Of a DNA stretch of 64,000 nucleotides, positions 46,501-57,391 are shown piece by piece. The DNA lies in assembly GCA_030295235.1 (NCBI GenBank), contig AP026167.1:915038-979037 (forward strand), written 5' to 3'. A model generated the notes under the pieces. It was not told the origin of the DNA. It saw only the letters and a program-made list of their open reading frames with translations, and made no database searches. Numbering within the stretch: the stretch's first letter is position 1; the number at the start of each line of letters is the position of its first letter. The stretch comes from Fistulifera solaris (taxonomy: Eukaryota > Bacillariophyta > Bacillariophyceae > Naviculales > Stauroneidaceae). A program made the translations under genes and the position numbers.

Positions 46501-49452
46501 TTGCATTTTCTGATGCCTGCACTACTGCACCCGATCCACCAGTAGAGAACGAAACTTTGGCATTGTTTTTGGCGGAAACACTCGTGCTGGCTGACAGAAG
46601 TGATAATTCGTTTAATTCTTCGCAAAATAAAGCATTTCCTTTCTTTGATGCCTCCTCAGATTCGTCGACTAGAGAGCCCGATCCAGCAGTAGCGAACGCA
46701 CGATAAGACGTAACCTGCTGATTCAGTGCTGGATTCAACGAGGAGCAGGAGTCTCCAACGAAAAGAGCATTCACCCTCTCTAGCGCCTCATCCGATACCT
46801 GCACTATTGCGCCCGATCCTGCAGTGGCGAATGAAGCAAGAGCGTCATTAGTGGCGGAATCAATAGCACCAAATGAAAGATTCGGTACGGCATTTGAGCC
46901 TTCGCAAACTAAGGCGTTTCCCTTCTTCAATGACTCCGCCGGTACCATATTTATTGAATCCGACCCAGCAGAAGCGATTGAGACGTAAGTAGAAGGTTTG
47001 GACAAAGTCGGTTGATTTGATGACAAGTTTGGCGATGGGATCGAGTTTCCGATAAAAATGCGTGCACCTTTTCAGGACCTCCTCAGATACCTTTACTAAG
47101 GAACCCGACCCATCAGTAGCGAAAGAAGGCAAAGCAGATGATTTGGAAGAGGCCAGCTGATTCGATGATGGAATTAACGATGAACCCAAATTTCCGCTAA
47201 AAGAGCGGTTCCCTTCTTTATTCGCTCATCAGAAACCTCAACTATCGATCCCGATCCGGCAGTGGCGAATGGAGCACAAGCGACGCTTTTGACAGAAAGA
47301 GTAACATCGACAGGCGTTTCTAATAGTGCGCTCGAGTCGCCGTTAAAAGAGCATTTCCCTTCTTTATTGCCTCATCAGAAACCTTCACTAGAGATCCCGA
47401 TCCGGCAGTAGCGAAAGAAGGCAAAGCAGATGATTTGGAAAAGTCAGCTGATTCGATGACGGAATTGAAAAAGAAACCAAGTTCCCACTAAATAGAGTGT
47501 TCCCCTTCTTCATTGCTTCCTCAGAAACCTTCACTAGCGATCCCGATCCGGCAGTGGTAAATGAAACACAATCATCGCTTTTGGCAGCAACAGTATTATC
47601 GGACGATACGTGTGGCAGCACAGTTAAGTCTCCGGTAAACAGAGCGCTCCCCTTCTTCAGTGCCTCCGCAGAAACCTCCACTATCGATCCTGATCCGGCA
47701 GTGGCGAATGAAGAGAAAGCAACCCGACTTTCAGCGAACACTTCAACAGTCGAACATGGAGCCAGGAGGTGTTTAACATCAGGACCAAGCAACTCTTTTG
47801 TCAGTTCGATGCCCACTCTGGACTCTTTATCAGCACTGCCACATTCAGTACAACTCCTAACAGACTTTTCCTGTCCGGTTGGGGATGATGATAAACAAAC
47901 GGTACAGGATGACCTACGTGTCCCTTCCCGACTCTGCTTGGGTAGTTCAACTGCATCGTCAACTCCGACAGTCGAAACCGCATTTAAGAGAAGTCTCTTT
48001 CCAGCAGGGAGAGGTACCGACGAAAAACTTAAACCACAAGAATCGATTGTCTGTTCTGTGTCAAATACCTGTTTACGTAATTTCGATACCGTAAGGGAAC
48101 CGGCAGTGGCGAGCGCGACAAAGTTAGTTTCTGATTCGGAAGACAAATGGAAGTCTAACGTGCTCGACGCAGAATGCAAGCTTGACTTTCCACTAGGCAA
48201 CATGGTTGTCACATTCAACCCTTGCTCATTCCCTTCAAAAACCACATCCACTTCATCGACTGAGGTAACCAATGGAGCGTTGATTTCTGGTAAAAGCGCC
48301 TCGTCTTGATCGTTTTTTACTCCATGGATTAGAACTGAGGTGTTATCTGCAGGGATTGATTCGTGACATACTTCTTGTTGATGGGGAGTAAGCAGTCCGC
48401 TGCCTTGAAAAGATGAGTGATTCTGCATTGAATCGTACGATTGTAACGTCTCCTCACTCGATCGGGTATTGCGATGACTAGACGTGCGCGCCACAGGTTT
48501 GCCCGCATCGTATTCGTCTCTCTGCGATTGACTGGCAGGTGTATAAAAGAATTCAACTTTATTTTCTGTGGCAACTTTTTCAACGAACTTCGGTGTTTTC
48601 GTCGGTTTCTCGGTTGTAGCCTTGCCGTGAGAATGGAGAAGGTGGTTTTGTTTGTGATTTCCTTTGTCATTATCGCATATGTTCTCCTTCTCACAAGTGT
48701 CGTCATGTTGAACAACACTATCAGCCACGTTTAAAGCTTTCAGACATTGTTTAACTGCGTATGATAACCCTTTCTTGCCATCTTCTTTGACGCATTGTGA
48801 TTCTGCAGCGCTTGCCAGGTGTTTAGAATCAACACCGCCGTTCTCTGTGACGTGACGTTCCTCCTTCGAAGCTTTTTTCTGTGCACAGACCAAAGTCCGA
48901 ATTTGAGTCTTTTCCGCTTTCCTTCATAAAGAGAGACGGTTCGGTTGCTTGGTGCTGTGTACGTACTAAAAAGCCAGCCTCGTGAACGTTGCGGCTTGTT
49001 TCAGTCAATGACTGTTCAATGTCTTCAGGAACTGCGAGCTCTATACCAAGATTTTCTATACAAGTATGAGTTTTGGGGGATAAGTGAGACGAAATCTTGC
49101 TTTTCGCAGCTTCCTCGTGGTCTTGCTTCGAGCTGCATTGCTTTGCGTCGCAAGCCAGCGGCTCATCGCGACTTGGTTGATTATCATTCACGCATTGATA
49201 AGTTCGTCGCCGACGTTTCCGTAGCCATGTCGCCACAATAGAAGAAGAGGTTGAAGAATTACTATTCAAAGTAGATGCCGCTGATGTGTTGTCGCTTCTT
49301 GATAGCTCGGCAACCGGGCGATGAGACTCACAGGCTTCACATCGACGTCTTCGCGAAGGATTTTGTAAAGTGCAGCGAGTGCAAATCCAGCGTTCTTCTT
49401 CTCCTATAGATTCAAACGATTGTTTTTCAATTTCGAGCTTTCTTTTCGGCAT
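43597..49452 (-). CDS. BRCA2: BRCA2 homologue with RanBP2-type zinc finger and ~10 BRC repeats
   Basis: Start MPKRKLEIEKQSFESIG at 49452. A RanBP2-type finger, WICTRCTLQNPSRRRRCEAC, is at residues ~21-40. A disordered stretch follows, then the BRC array (47715-46345), then the DNA-binding region: helical domain (FMEAQRVGLM, NHLRWITWTLASFERRF), OB1 (ELSDGWYATRAIVDLQ, GTKLLISGASLRGFDDG, LGFVSNRFSG), a 55-base intron (44691-44637), OB2 (AILTIWNPNEEQLDEI, RVKNTEV) and OB3 (NIVGIVLSAE, LLSDESGKFVRLMG). This protein loads RAD51 on single-stranded DNA during homologous recombination. Frame slips lie at 48873-48878 (six-T run), several places in the BRC array and 44601; all parts are recognisable when bridged. 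The C-terminus past ~43700 is uncertain. Confidence 0.92.
46345..47715 (-). repeat. BRC repeat array (10 clear units, ~145-base period)
   Basis: Ten units with consensus FATAGSGS-[LI]-V-x-VS followed by EEALKKGNALF recur with starts spaced 132-155 bases: near 47690, 47541, 47398, 47247, 47103, 46961, 46811, 46679, 46540 and 46385. A degenerate eleventh (ALATAGSLTVSKL) lies near 48090. FATA fits the FxxA motif that inserts into RAD51; ALF fits the second LF contact. The unit near 46961 reads IASAGSDS and lacks the Phe; the one near 47103 has FATDGSG. Confidence 0.93.
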
Positions 49453-49555
49453 GGTTATTGAAAAGGTCAATGGTCATTGTTATAGTTCATGAAAAGAAAA
49501 TGATGATGAGCCCGGCTTCGCAGCAAAAATGCGCGTTTGTGAAAAACAGCAGCGC

Positions 49556-49727
49556 CCGGATTTTCTAGACAAGTCAAAATATCGCACACCCAGATTTTCT
49601 GGGTGATTGAAAACAAATCTCCGCCGGATTTTCCGTGGACAACACATAATTATCTCCCGTGGGCATGAAAACACCAATACCCAGATTTTCTGGAAACTTG
49701 AAAGCAAAACTGGACCAGATTTTCTGA
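49556..49727. repeat. 34-base-period array of CC(A/G)GATTTTCTGG motifs
   Basis: Five motif copies start at 49556, 49590, 49624, 49681 and 49715; spacings are 34, 34, 57 and 34. The best copies (49590, 49681) are CCAGATTTTCTGG, an imperfect palindrome, each followed by TTGAAA-like spacer words. It lies 100-275 bases upstream of the BRCA2 start codon. A 34-base period cannot keep a reading frame, so it is non-coding. Confidence 0.8.
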
Positions 49728-51258
49728 GGACGCGAAAGCAAGACGTGCGTGCACTGAGGTAGCGTTTCGTCAAACCTATCCAGATCTATTGATGAGCAAT
49801 AGTGTAAACATAAAGCGTACCCTGGTACTTCCATTGCTTTCAAGAAATTCATTATCTTATGAGGTCTGATGATGCTATAATTTTTCTTGACGAAGCCTAA
49901 AGCCACCCAAAACCTTACCTGGTATCAAGCAGACCTTGCAACAGATGACATCATTTCATGAGAAAAACTCAGCCCCAAGACAGCCACAGGTAAGGCGTTG
50001 TCCTTCGTCTCGATAATCCTTTGAGAACGAGCGCCATTTGGTATGCTGGGTGTCAGATCGATGGACTGTCTTGTAGACGAAAGCTCCGCTTGTGCGATAT
50101 TGCATTTCGAAGAACGCTCAGTATATCTGAGTGGCTTGTTAAGAAAAGAATTTAAGCGATCCCCCAGTGGGAGACACACCTTGAGAATGTGCAGAAAGCA
50201 GAAAACCATCGACAATTATGCGATTCCCCGGATGAGAAAGATAAAGAACTGTCACTTGATAGGTCGTCGCAATTTTCATCGACAACCACCCTGAACTTTT
50301 CGAGCATCATTTTGTGGCCACTGCTTGACGATCACGATGATATATTGCGGCGGGGCAGCAAAATTTAACGATTCTTCCTTGCCGGCCTCAAAATCCTTAT
50401 TCATGTTTCTTGACCAAGAAACTTGTTCAGTCGATTTACGCATTGTCGACGAGATGGACCTATTCTTGCCATGCACATTGCGAATTTTGCTCTCGCCAAG
50501 AGGCAATGGAAAATGGTTACGAAGTGTTCAAAATGTGAAACCAGAGTTAAATGCGGTTCTGCTGCGCACAAAGCTTTTCGATTTCTATTGGGACGACGAT
50601 GCTGTATGAAATACCAATAAATGATGCTTCTCATTAGACATCATGTATTTGTGTAAACATTATTGTTTGCTCACTGTTCCCCTTCACCGTGCCTGGTTTT
50701 ATTTTTGTTCGCATTTTGGATGATGATTATTCAGTCGAATGTTGGAGGTGGAAGTCTTGTTGTGTTCCTTCTTCTTCTTCATTCTTCGTGTCATGCTAAT
50801 CGAACACACCCGAACACCCCAAACAACATGCGCCGAACGCCTTCGCTGATAAGGCAGAATAGTCGTCCCTCAAGTTTATAATTCACAATCACAAAGGGCA
50901 AAGGCTATAAACGGAAGTAATGACATTACGTACCATACCTAACTATCTACTATTGAGTATTGAGACTTGAGACAAGCCACAAGCCCCAAAATGACTCTAT
51001 CTAGACTCTAGACTCTAGAGACTACTTCGTACGACTTAGCCAAGTACGTTCCCATCGTTTATTGTTGATTCTTTATTCCCATTCTTGTTCTTGAATCTTG
51101 ACAAACTGGTGACTATTTTCAATCCCGGTCTGATCTACGAATACGGAGTAATAACCGAGGTTGTTCCTCATCTATGGCGCTCAAGCCAACCTACGAGTCC
51201 AAGACAAGCGAAACAACAAGCTAGAAGGAAACACATTACGTGAATGCGCTTGTCCACT
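49728..51258. other. Non-coding interval
   Basis: Upstream of BRCA2 and downstream of the kinase. TACCTGGTA at 49916; CTAGACTCTAGACTCTAGAG at 51001-51020. Short frames at 50043-50300 and 50325-50620 lack domains. Confidence 0.55.
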
Positions 51259-54200
51259 TTAAAAATTTGCAAAGATGTCTGCTTCTTCCTTCTTCAATTT
51301 GGGGAATCTCTTTTCGTCTTATCGTCGAGATGACTCCAATCTTCGAAATGTGAACCATCCAAAGGATCAGTGATTTCGGGGATGTACGGCGGTTCGATCT
51401 CATAGCCGCGCAACATGTCAAAATCAATATCACCGAACCATTCGTGATTAAGAATATCATCCTCAGCCCCAGCCAAACTTCCCAATCTCTGACTCGGATT
51501 TCTGGTAAGAAGACAGTGGATGATATCCGAGCAAGCTTCACTGCATAGGTCGCTGTCCAAATTGAACGAGCCTTTCACTATTGCGCGGAACAAATCCATT
51601 TTCTGCATTCCGGAACGATAAAACGGCGTCCCCCCGGTGATCATTTCATAAAATAGAACGCCCATACTCCAGTGGTCCGCCCCCAATTATGACCGCGGTT
51701 GAGAATCTAAAATCGACGCATTGTGAATTATGAGAGCACCTCTTCGTTCTCGTTAGTAACATCTTCGTGCACTTACCACTTCAGGCGCCAAATAAAGCGG
51801 AGTTCCGCAAAGTGTGTACGTTTTGTCCGTTACACATTTTGCAAATCCGACTGAATGTATCAAATGCATGATTGAGGGATTGAACGCAAGTGTGAGCGCT
51901 TCGTACGCCAAAAACATTGAGCAAGAAAAACGTACAATCGATAATTACCGGATACCCATGCGCATTGATCAGTACGTTTTCTGTGTCGATGAGAGAGAAG
52001 TTTGAGTAAAAGAAGGAACATAAAGCAATGCAAAACCAACCGATCAATTGTTTCATACCTGGTTTAAGATCACGATAGACGAAGCCACGTTTGTGCATAA
52101 ACACTAGTCCCTCCGAGATCCCAGCACCGTAAAAGCGAGCTTGGTCTTCCGGAAGAGAATCGTGATCATCAGTGTGAATAACGTTGTATAGTTCTCCACC
52201 TTGAATAAGTTCCATAACCATGTATACAAAACTTTCATCCTGATAAGAATTGACCAAGCGAATCAAGAAAGGATGACGCAACGTCGCCATGATGTTCTTT
52301 TCCTGCACGACAGCTTTCGCTTGCCCGTCCTGAATGAGTTCGTACTTGGATTGAACTTTGAGTGCATAGGGTACTCTCTCACCATGGGAGTTCCGAGAGA
52401 CAAGCCAAACCTGCCCAAATGTTCCGGCACCGAGAATTTTGTGGCGTTTGAGCTCCTTTTCGGAGACGGCGCGATCAATTAAGCTGTCTTTTATAGATAA
52501 TTCCGACTTTCCAAGCGACTGCGTATCCAGAATCTTCCGGCAATCCTCTAAAGTCAAGACCCCAAGTGTAGAGTCCGCAATGATTTGAGCTGTGGAGATA
52601 GGCACCGTCTTTGTAGATTTCATCATTTTTGAATCACCAAGCTTTGCGTCTACAAGTAGTTGCTCCTCTCCGAAGCAATCGCCTGCAACTTTTATAACGA
52701 CCTCGTCATCCATTTGGATTTGAACCTTCCCTTCACGAACAAAATACATCGCAGCCTGCGCGGGCACATTTTTTACAAATATGCTCTCCCCTGATTTGAA
52801 CTTCTTTTCTTTGATCAATTTTGCAAGAGACAGTAACGTTTGCTCATCAAGGTTCGATTCTTGGATTAACGGAATCTCTTGTAACGTTTTCTGTTCTTGA
52901 GCCCGAAGAATCAACTTACTCAGTTTTCCGAGAACGCGTTCGAATGTTGCCTTGTCGATGCGAAAGGCGAGCCCATCGGTGAGCGCGACAACGTCGGCCG
53001 TATGGGGCTCTCCAGACACGAGAGACTTTTCACCAAAGAAATCTCCAGCTTTCATGATCGTCGATTCGATGTTCGTAGCCTTTAACTCACCCATACTCAC
53101 GACAAAGAAACTATCACCTGAATCTCCCTTTTTCACCAAGAAATCGTCTTTTCGAAAACGAACAGGGACCATGACACGCGAAAGTTTGTTATGTTCGTGG
53201 TGCGATAATGTCTCTAGGAAAGATACCCCAGTCAGCAAAGATATCTTCTCTCCTTGTGACTTTTCCGTTAAAGTTTTTAACAAATACCGGAAACAAGTCT
53301 GATCAACGCGGAACAACACAACGTCGTCCAAAGCTTTAACAGAAGCAGCGCGCGGACACGTATAGAGCAAAGCCAGTTCACCGAACGACACACCAGGCCC
53401 GGCTGTTCCAACCTGCTTGTCATTAATCACGAATTCAATCTCACCTTGCAAAACTGTGTAAAAATAGTCTCCGTCGTCGCCTTGGTTGATGATTGCATCA
53501 GTAGCTTTAAACGAAACTTTCTCGAATGCGTCAATTAAGGGATTGAAGTCACTTAACGATTCAAAGACAAAGTTACCCCTTAAGGCGGTTTCAATGCAAG
53601 CTCTTTCGTCTTCTGTCTTTTCGTGGTACGGCGGCTTGTAACTATCTTTGAAGTTCAAAGGTATGGCGAAGATATTCTTGACGTGGTGTGCTCCTTCATT
53701 CATCTTGTCTCCGATTGGACGAAGCAGCTGAAGCGCTAGCCCCGGGTCTAAGAATCTATTTCCCACCACGGACAGACGCCGAAGGGCATCATCCATCCCT
53801 CGTTTTGCACCTTTCCCTACAGTTTTAACGCCTTTGACTGCGGTTTCACCAATTTTTGCGCTCCCTTTTGAACGCCGTGAACAGCTGTCGTTCCAACGTT
53901 TACGGCTGTAGTGCCGACGTTTGCAGTTGTTTCACCGATTTTCTGGGCCCCTTTGATTGCATGATCGCTCATTTTCTGAACACCTTGTACAGCAGTTGTA
54001 CCGACGCTGACAGTGACATCGACGCTCTTCTGAACTCCTTTTACGGCTCCTTTTATCGCATGATCACTCACTTTTTGAACATTTTTCCCAGCAGTTTGCA
54101 CACCTTTTCCTACTTGCTGTGCGCTTTTAACGATCGGGGCCGTAATAGAAGCCTTCCGTCCTTCGTGACGCGGGCTTCCGGAAACATTCGCACTTGGGAC

Positions 54201-54296
54201 GTTGGGGACATTCGCATCCGTATTGGCTTCAGGAATTGCCCTTGTTGATGTTGCTGCGGCGGGATCCGCGACGGCTCTTGAAGAGCTACAACCCAT
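51259..54296 (-). CDS. Cyclic-nucleotide-dependent protein kinase (PKG architecture)
   Basis: Start [14 protein letters not shown] at 54296: MGC is an N-myristoylation/palmitoylation signal. A repetitive amphipathic leader ([30 protein letters not shown]) precedes three cyclic-nucleotide-binding domains. The first has an intact phosphate cassette ([16 protein letters not shown]); the second reads [15 protein letters not shown] without Arg; the third is degenerate. The kinase domain has [43 protein letters not shown] and an AGC C-tail ending ADIFANF. Introns: 52058-51981, 51935-51851, 51776-51707. Frame slips in runs at 53853-53857, 51680-51684 and 51311-51314. Regulatory and catalytic parts on one chain mean PKG layout; ligand (cAMP or cGMP) is open. 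Confidence 0.9.
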
Positions 54297-54996
54297 TGTA
54301 AAGACAGCGAGCAATTAGGTACTTTAATCAATACAATTAAGATCTCATCAATACGTGTTATGTTGCCTGGCACGAGACAACGTCGCCAACAAAATGCGAA
54401 AAAGATTGTCCATCCGATCTTTCTCATGGTGTCGTACTGTTACCGCCACCGACCTTTCGACCAGCGTCGATTTGATTGGACGACAAAAGCCTCAGAGACA
54501 AGAGACACGTCGCAATCTACAGTTTGGGACTGAAACAAATATGTTAGTCGTGAACAGAGGGAGAATTTAGGCTGCCATCATTGAATGACAATCAATTACG
54601 AAACGCAGTTTGCAAAAAATTGAATGATTCATTTCTAGGGTATGTTAATAAGATGGCTTTCTATAATCACTCTATGAAGAATGTACCGGCGTTCCTTGCG
54701 TGGCTTTCGGAAAGCAATTTCCGTATGCGACGCTCAGTTCTGGGACTGGAAAAATGAATTGAGTCGAACAAGAAAAACTACTCTGCTAAGTTTGACTGGT
54801 TGCTTTCCATGACCGGTTCATCGCTGTAACATCGAAAAGGGTCCACATCCTTTGTGCGATTGCTTCTAATTGATACTCAGTAACAGATAAAATATATTAA
54901 GCATACTTAAAAAGCGAGATCTAGGTTGCCCACATAAAAGAATCACAGTGCGATCATAGTAAGGTCACGCTAGTGGTCGTAACAGCCACAATTAGA
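54297..54996. other. Non-coding interval
   Basis: Kinase promoter and 3' region of the neighbouring minus-strand gene; no gene seen. Confidence 0.6.
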
Positions 54997-55791
54997 TCAA
55001 GTTCTGATGGAATGAGATGCCAAGAGACAAGGAACAAGCTGCTGTACCCAGTAATAAAGGGAATCCGGCGAACGAGAAGATTTTTCCAGCACGGATAGTG
55101 TATTTCGATCTTTTCTTGCTAGTATACTGCCGCGTCCTTTCCGATTTAGATCCAAATAAAACAGCTGTCGATCCGATGGCATATAAGTCGTGTCTGACAT
55201 GATGTAAGCGAGCTCATTTTTAGCTTCCGCCACCTCGTAAAGATAACGCCACGCCATGGATGAAATACACGGATTTCGCCTTAGACTCAGGAACTGAACG
55301 TTTGACGAAAAAGAGAGAAGACCAGGAATCAAACCTTTAACAAAATGTTCGTCTCCTAGATTCCAGTTCCAGAGGGTAACTTCAATTAAATTGCACGACA
55401 GTTCTAAGAAGCGCCGTAACGTTTCCGGCTTGACAAGCGGACGGCGAAGATGGTGGTCTTCGTCGTCCCAAGTTCGAACTGATGAGTCAAAGCATTGAAG
55501 ATGAGGTACCATTGCAATCATTTGCAGAAGCGGATCAAGGTAGAAATCAGGATAGTCCGCGGGTAGTTCTATATCGTACAATGTAATTGATTGAAGGGTG
55601 TCTTGTTTTCTTTGTATCTCGTTGATGATTGCGGCGACGCCGTTTAACGGCAAGCCGTACTTGCGATAGAAAGTTGAGTCAGGGTGCATCGATCCCTTGT
55701 TGTACTGGTTCGTTGCGCATGTTGCTGGTGCTTTACGATAGAATGAAAGCAACTCATCTTGCGTACGGACCCGTTTTTGTTGATGATTCAT
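54997..55791 (-). CDS. Hypothetical protein, possibly leucine-rich-repeat-like
   Basis: 264 residues from MNHQQKRVRTQDELLSFYRK. The middle reads as irregular Leu-rich units (TLQSITLYDIELP, LIEVTLWNWNLGDEHF, VQFLSLRRNPCISSMAW), reminiscent of RNI/LRR solenoids, but too few repeats to be sure. The last quarter (YLDLNRKGRGSILARKD) is basic. No signal peptide and no frame break; the long frame with regular hydrophobic spacing supports a real gene. No known function. Confidence 0.62.
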   Translation of the reverse strand: MNHQQKRVRTQDELLSFYRKAPATCATNQYNKGSMHPDSTFYRKYGLPLNGVAAIINEIQRKQDTLQSITLYDIELPADYPDFYLDPLLQMIAMVPHLQCFDSSVRTWDDEDHHLRRPLVKPETLRRFLELSCNLIEVTLWNWNLGDEHFVKGLIPGLLSFSSNVQFLSLRRNPCISSMAWRYLYEVAEAKNELAYIMSDTTYMPSDRQLFYLDLNRKGRGSILARKDRNTLSVLEKSSRSPDSLYYWVQQLVPCLLASHSIRT

Positions 55792-56227
55792 TCTTCCTTG
55801 ATATTTACTGTCGCTTCTGCCGTCGACAAAGTTGGACCACGCTAAGCAATTTCAACGTCGATGATAAATTAATGAAAGAAAGGTCACTTTTTGTAATGAT
55901 GATGATGATTCCTTAAAGTTAACTTTTGACGTTCGATTGACGTTCGATGTTCGATTAGCAATGCTTCTCAAGTCTCATTCTTTTGAAACCAAAATGTATC
56001 GCTCCGGTATCTATTACATCCTACATGTACTCATTATTCTATAATTTTCATTCTACGACGTTGTTTCGGACGCTTACGTGTTCATCGCCCTCCTGCAAAC
56101 TCATCGAAACAAAGATAAATAACAACTTTATCAGCCTCTGTTAGAGAGACTAAAAACAATTCATTCTCCCTCTTCCGTCACTTACGTAGTATTGTGAATT
56201 ATTGCGTTACAATATCCTGTTTCTAAG
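55792..56227. other. Divergent promoter interval
   Basis: Between the minus-strand hypothetical gene and the plus-strand MsrB-like gene. GTTCGAT words near 55930-55955. No gene. Confidence 0.6.
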
Positions 56228-56936
56228 ATGAAGTTTGCGTTGCCCGCTGCGTTTTTTCTTGTCAATGCACGTGCATTTGTGATTCCGAATAGTCTCCCGT
56301 CTCGTGGCTCTTCGTTGCAAGTCTTTGATCGTTTATTCTCCACTAACACGAACAGCCAATATCCAGTCATCGCGGATGAAAGTGTTATGAGTAAGAAAGC
56401 ACATGGAACTTCTGAAAAATCGGTGCAGAAAGATCTACGCTGGAATTGTGATTATGACACGGCCGATCGCAGTAAGTTGATGTCATTTGCAATACATTTC
56501 ATCTTTATTTATCGTTTTCTGTAGCCTCAATCGCGTTAACTCACTCTTTCTTGTTTTTTCGTTCAAACAGTTTGCAACCTCAATCGGCACTATGCCGAAT
56601 TCGCTGGTTACTGGACAACAACTACGTTTCTCGATTATTGCAAAGAAGCAGCTGCTGCCGGAGAACTCCCTATTAAATTTTACGACTCTGTCACTGGAGA
56701 GCTTCTTTTCACGGCTCCTGTGAATCGATCCCTAGAAGACTTTTTTGAAAGAATCGCAAAAGCACGGATGGCCCAGTTTCCGCGACGAGGAAGTCAATTG
56801 GAATTGTGTTCGATGCTTGCGAGATGGTGAATGCGTGAGTACGACTGGAACCCACCTAGGACACAATATTCCTGATAAATCAGGTAATCGTTACTGCATC
56901 AATTTGGTGAGCGTTGCCGGTCAGCCGGAAGTATAA
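56228..56936 (+). CDS. MsrB-like (methionine-R-sulfoxide reductase) protein, plastid-targeted
   Basis: MKFALPAAFFLVNARAFVIP is a signal peptide with the diatom plastid-type junction ARA|F. Intron 56472-56570 (GTAAGT...AACAG). The domain part: FYDSVTGELLF, HGWPSFRDEEV, CVRCLRDGECVSTTGTHLGH, GNRYCINLVSVAG. WPSF, G-x-HLGH and RYCIN, with the catalytic Cys, are MsrB hallmarks. Differences from typical MsrB: the first CxxC zinc pair is replaced by SVTG, and the second CxxC is separated from THLGH by an insertion. A six-T run (56741-56746) shifts the frame; five T would join SLEDF to LKESQKHGWPSF. About 203 residues. Role: repair of oxidised Met in the plastid, by inference; activity is uncertain given the missing pair. 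Confidence 0.75.
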
Positions 56937-57391
56937 GACGTCAAGTTATCATAAAGATGCCCTAATCGTGATGTGACGAAACAAATGATGGGTGTACCAT
57001 TCATCAATTGGCTAGGGAAACTGTTATTAGGTGCTTCATTGTTGACATGTAGAAACCCATACCTAAAAAATATATGACCATCTTGGCTTCCCATTTGCAC
57101 GGTTACCGTCTAAGTTAGTGGATGCTACGAGGAGACGACTCTCCACTATGAAACCTGGCGGAACGTAATTTAAATCGAAATGGTCATGCAAAACCAGTAA
57201 TGCCACTGCCTCTACTTTGCTACAAAACTTCTTACTGACTTTTGACCAGTCGACTAGGGATTGCAACCAGTGTCAAAGGAACCATGGATCAGATCGATCA
57301 CTCATAAACAAATATATTCAGAGATCGTTGTTCCCAACAAGGAGCTGGACCTCTACCAACATCAGGTAATAGCGGAGAATTCATCAGTTTC
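56937..57391. other. Non-coding convergent interval
   Basis: 3' ends of the MsrB-like gene and CstF-64 meet here; no gene seen. Confidence 0.6.

Noticed and set aside
47497-48309. 270-residue plus-strand frame inside BRCA2
   Set aside because: Antisense of the BRC region; the minus strand carries the recognisable domains.
49480-49773. Minus-strand frame reading RKSG/ENLG repeats
   Set aside because: The underlying repeat has a 34-base period, not a multiple of three, so the reading is incidental.
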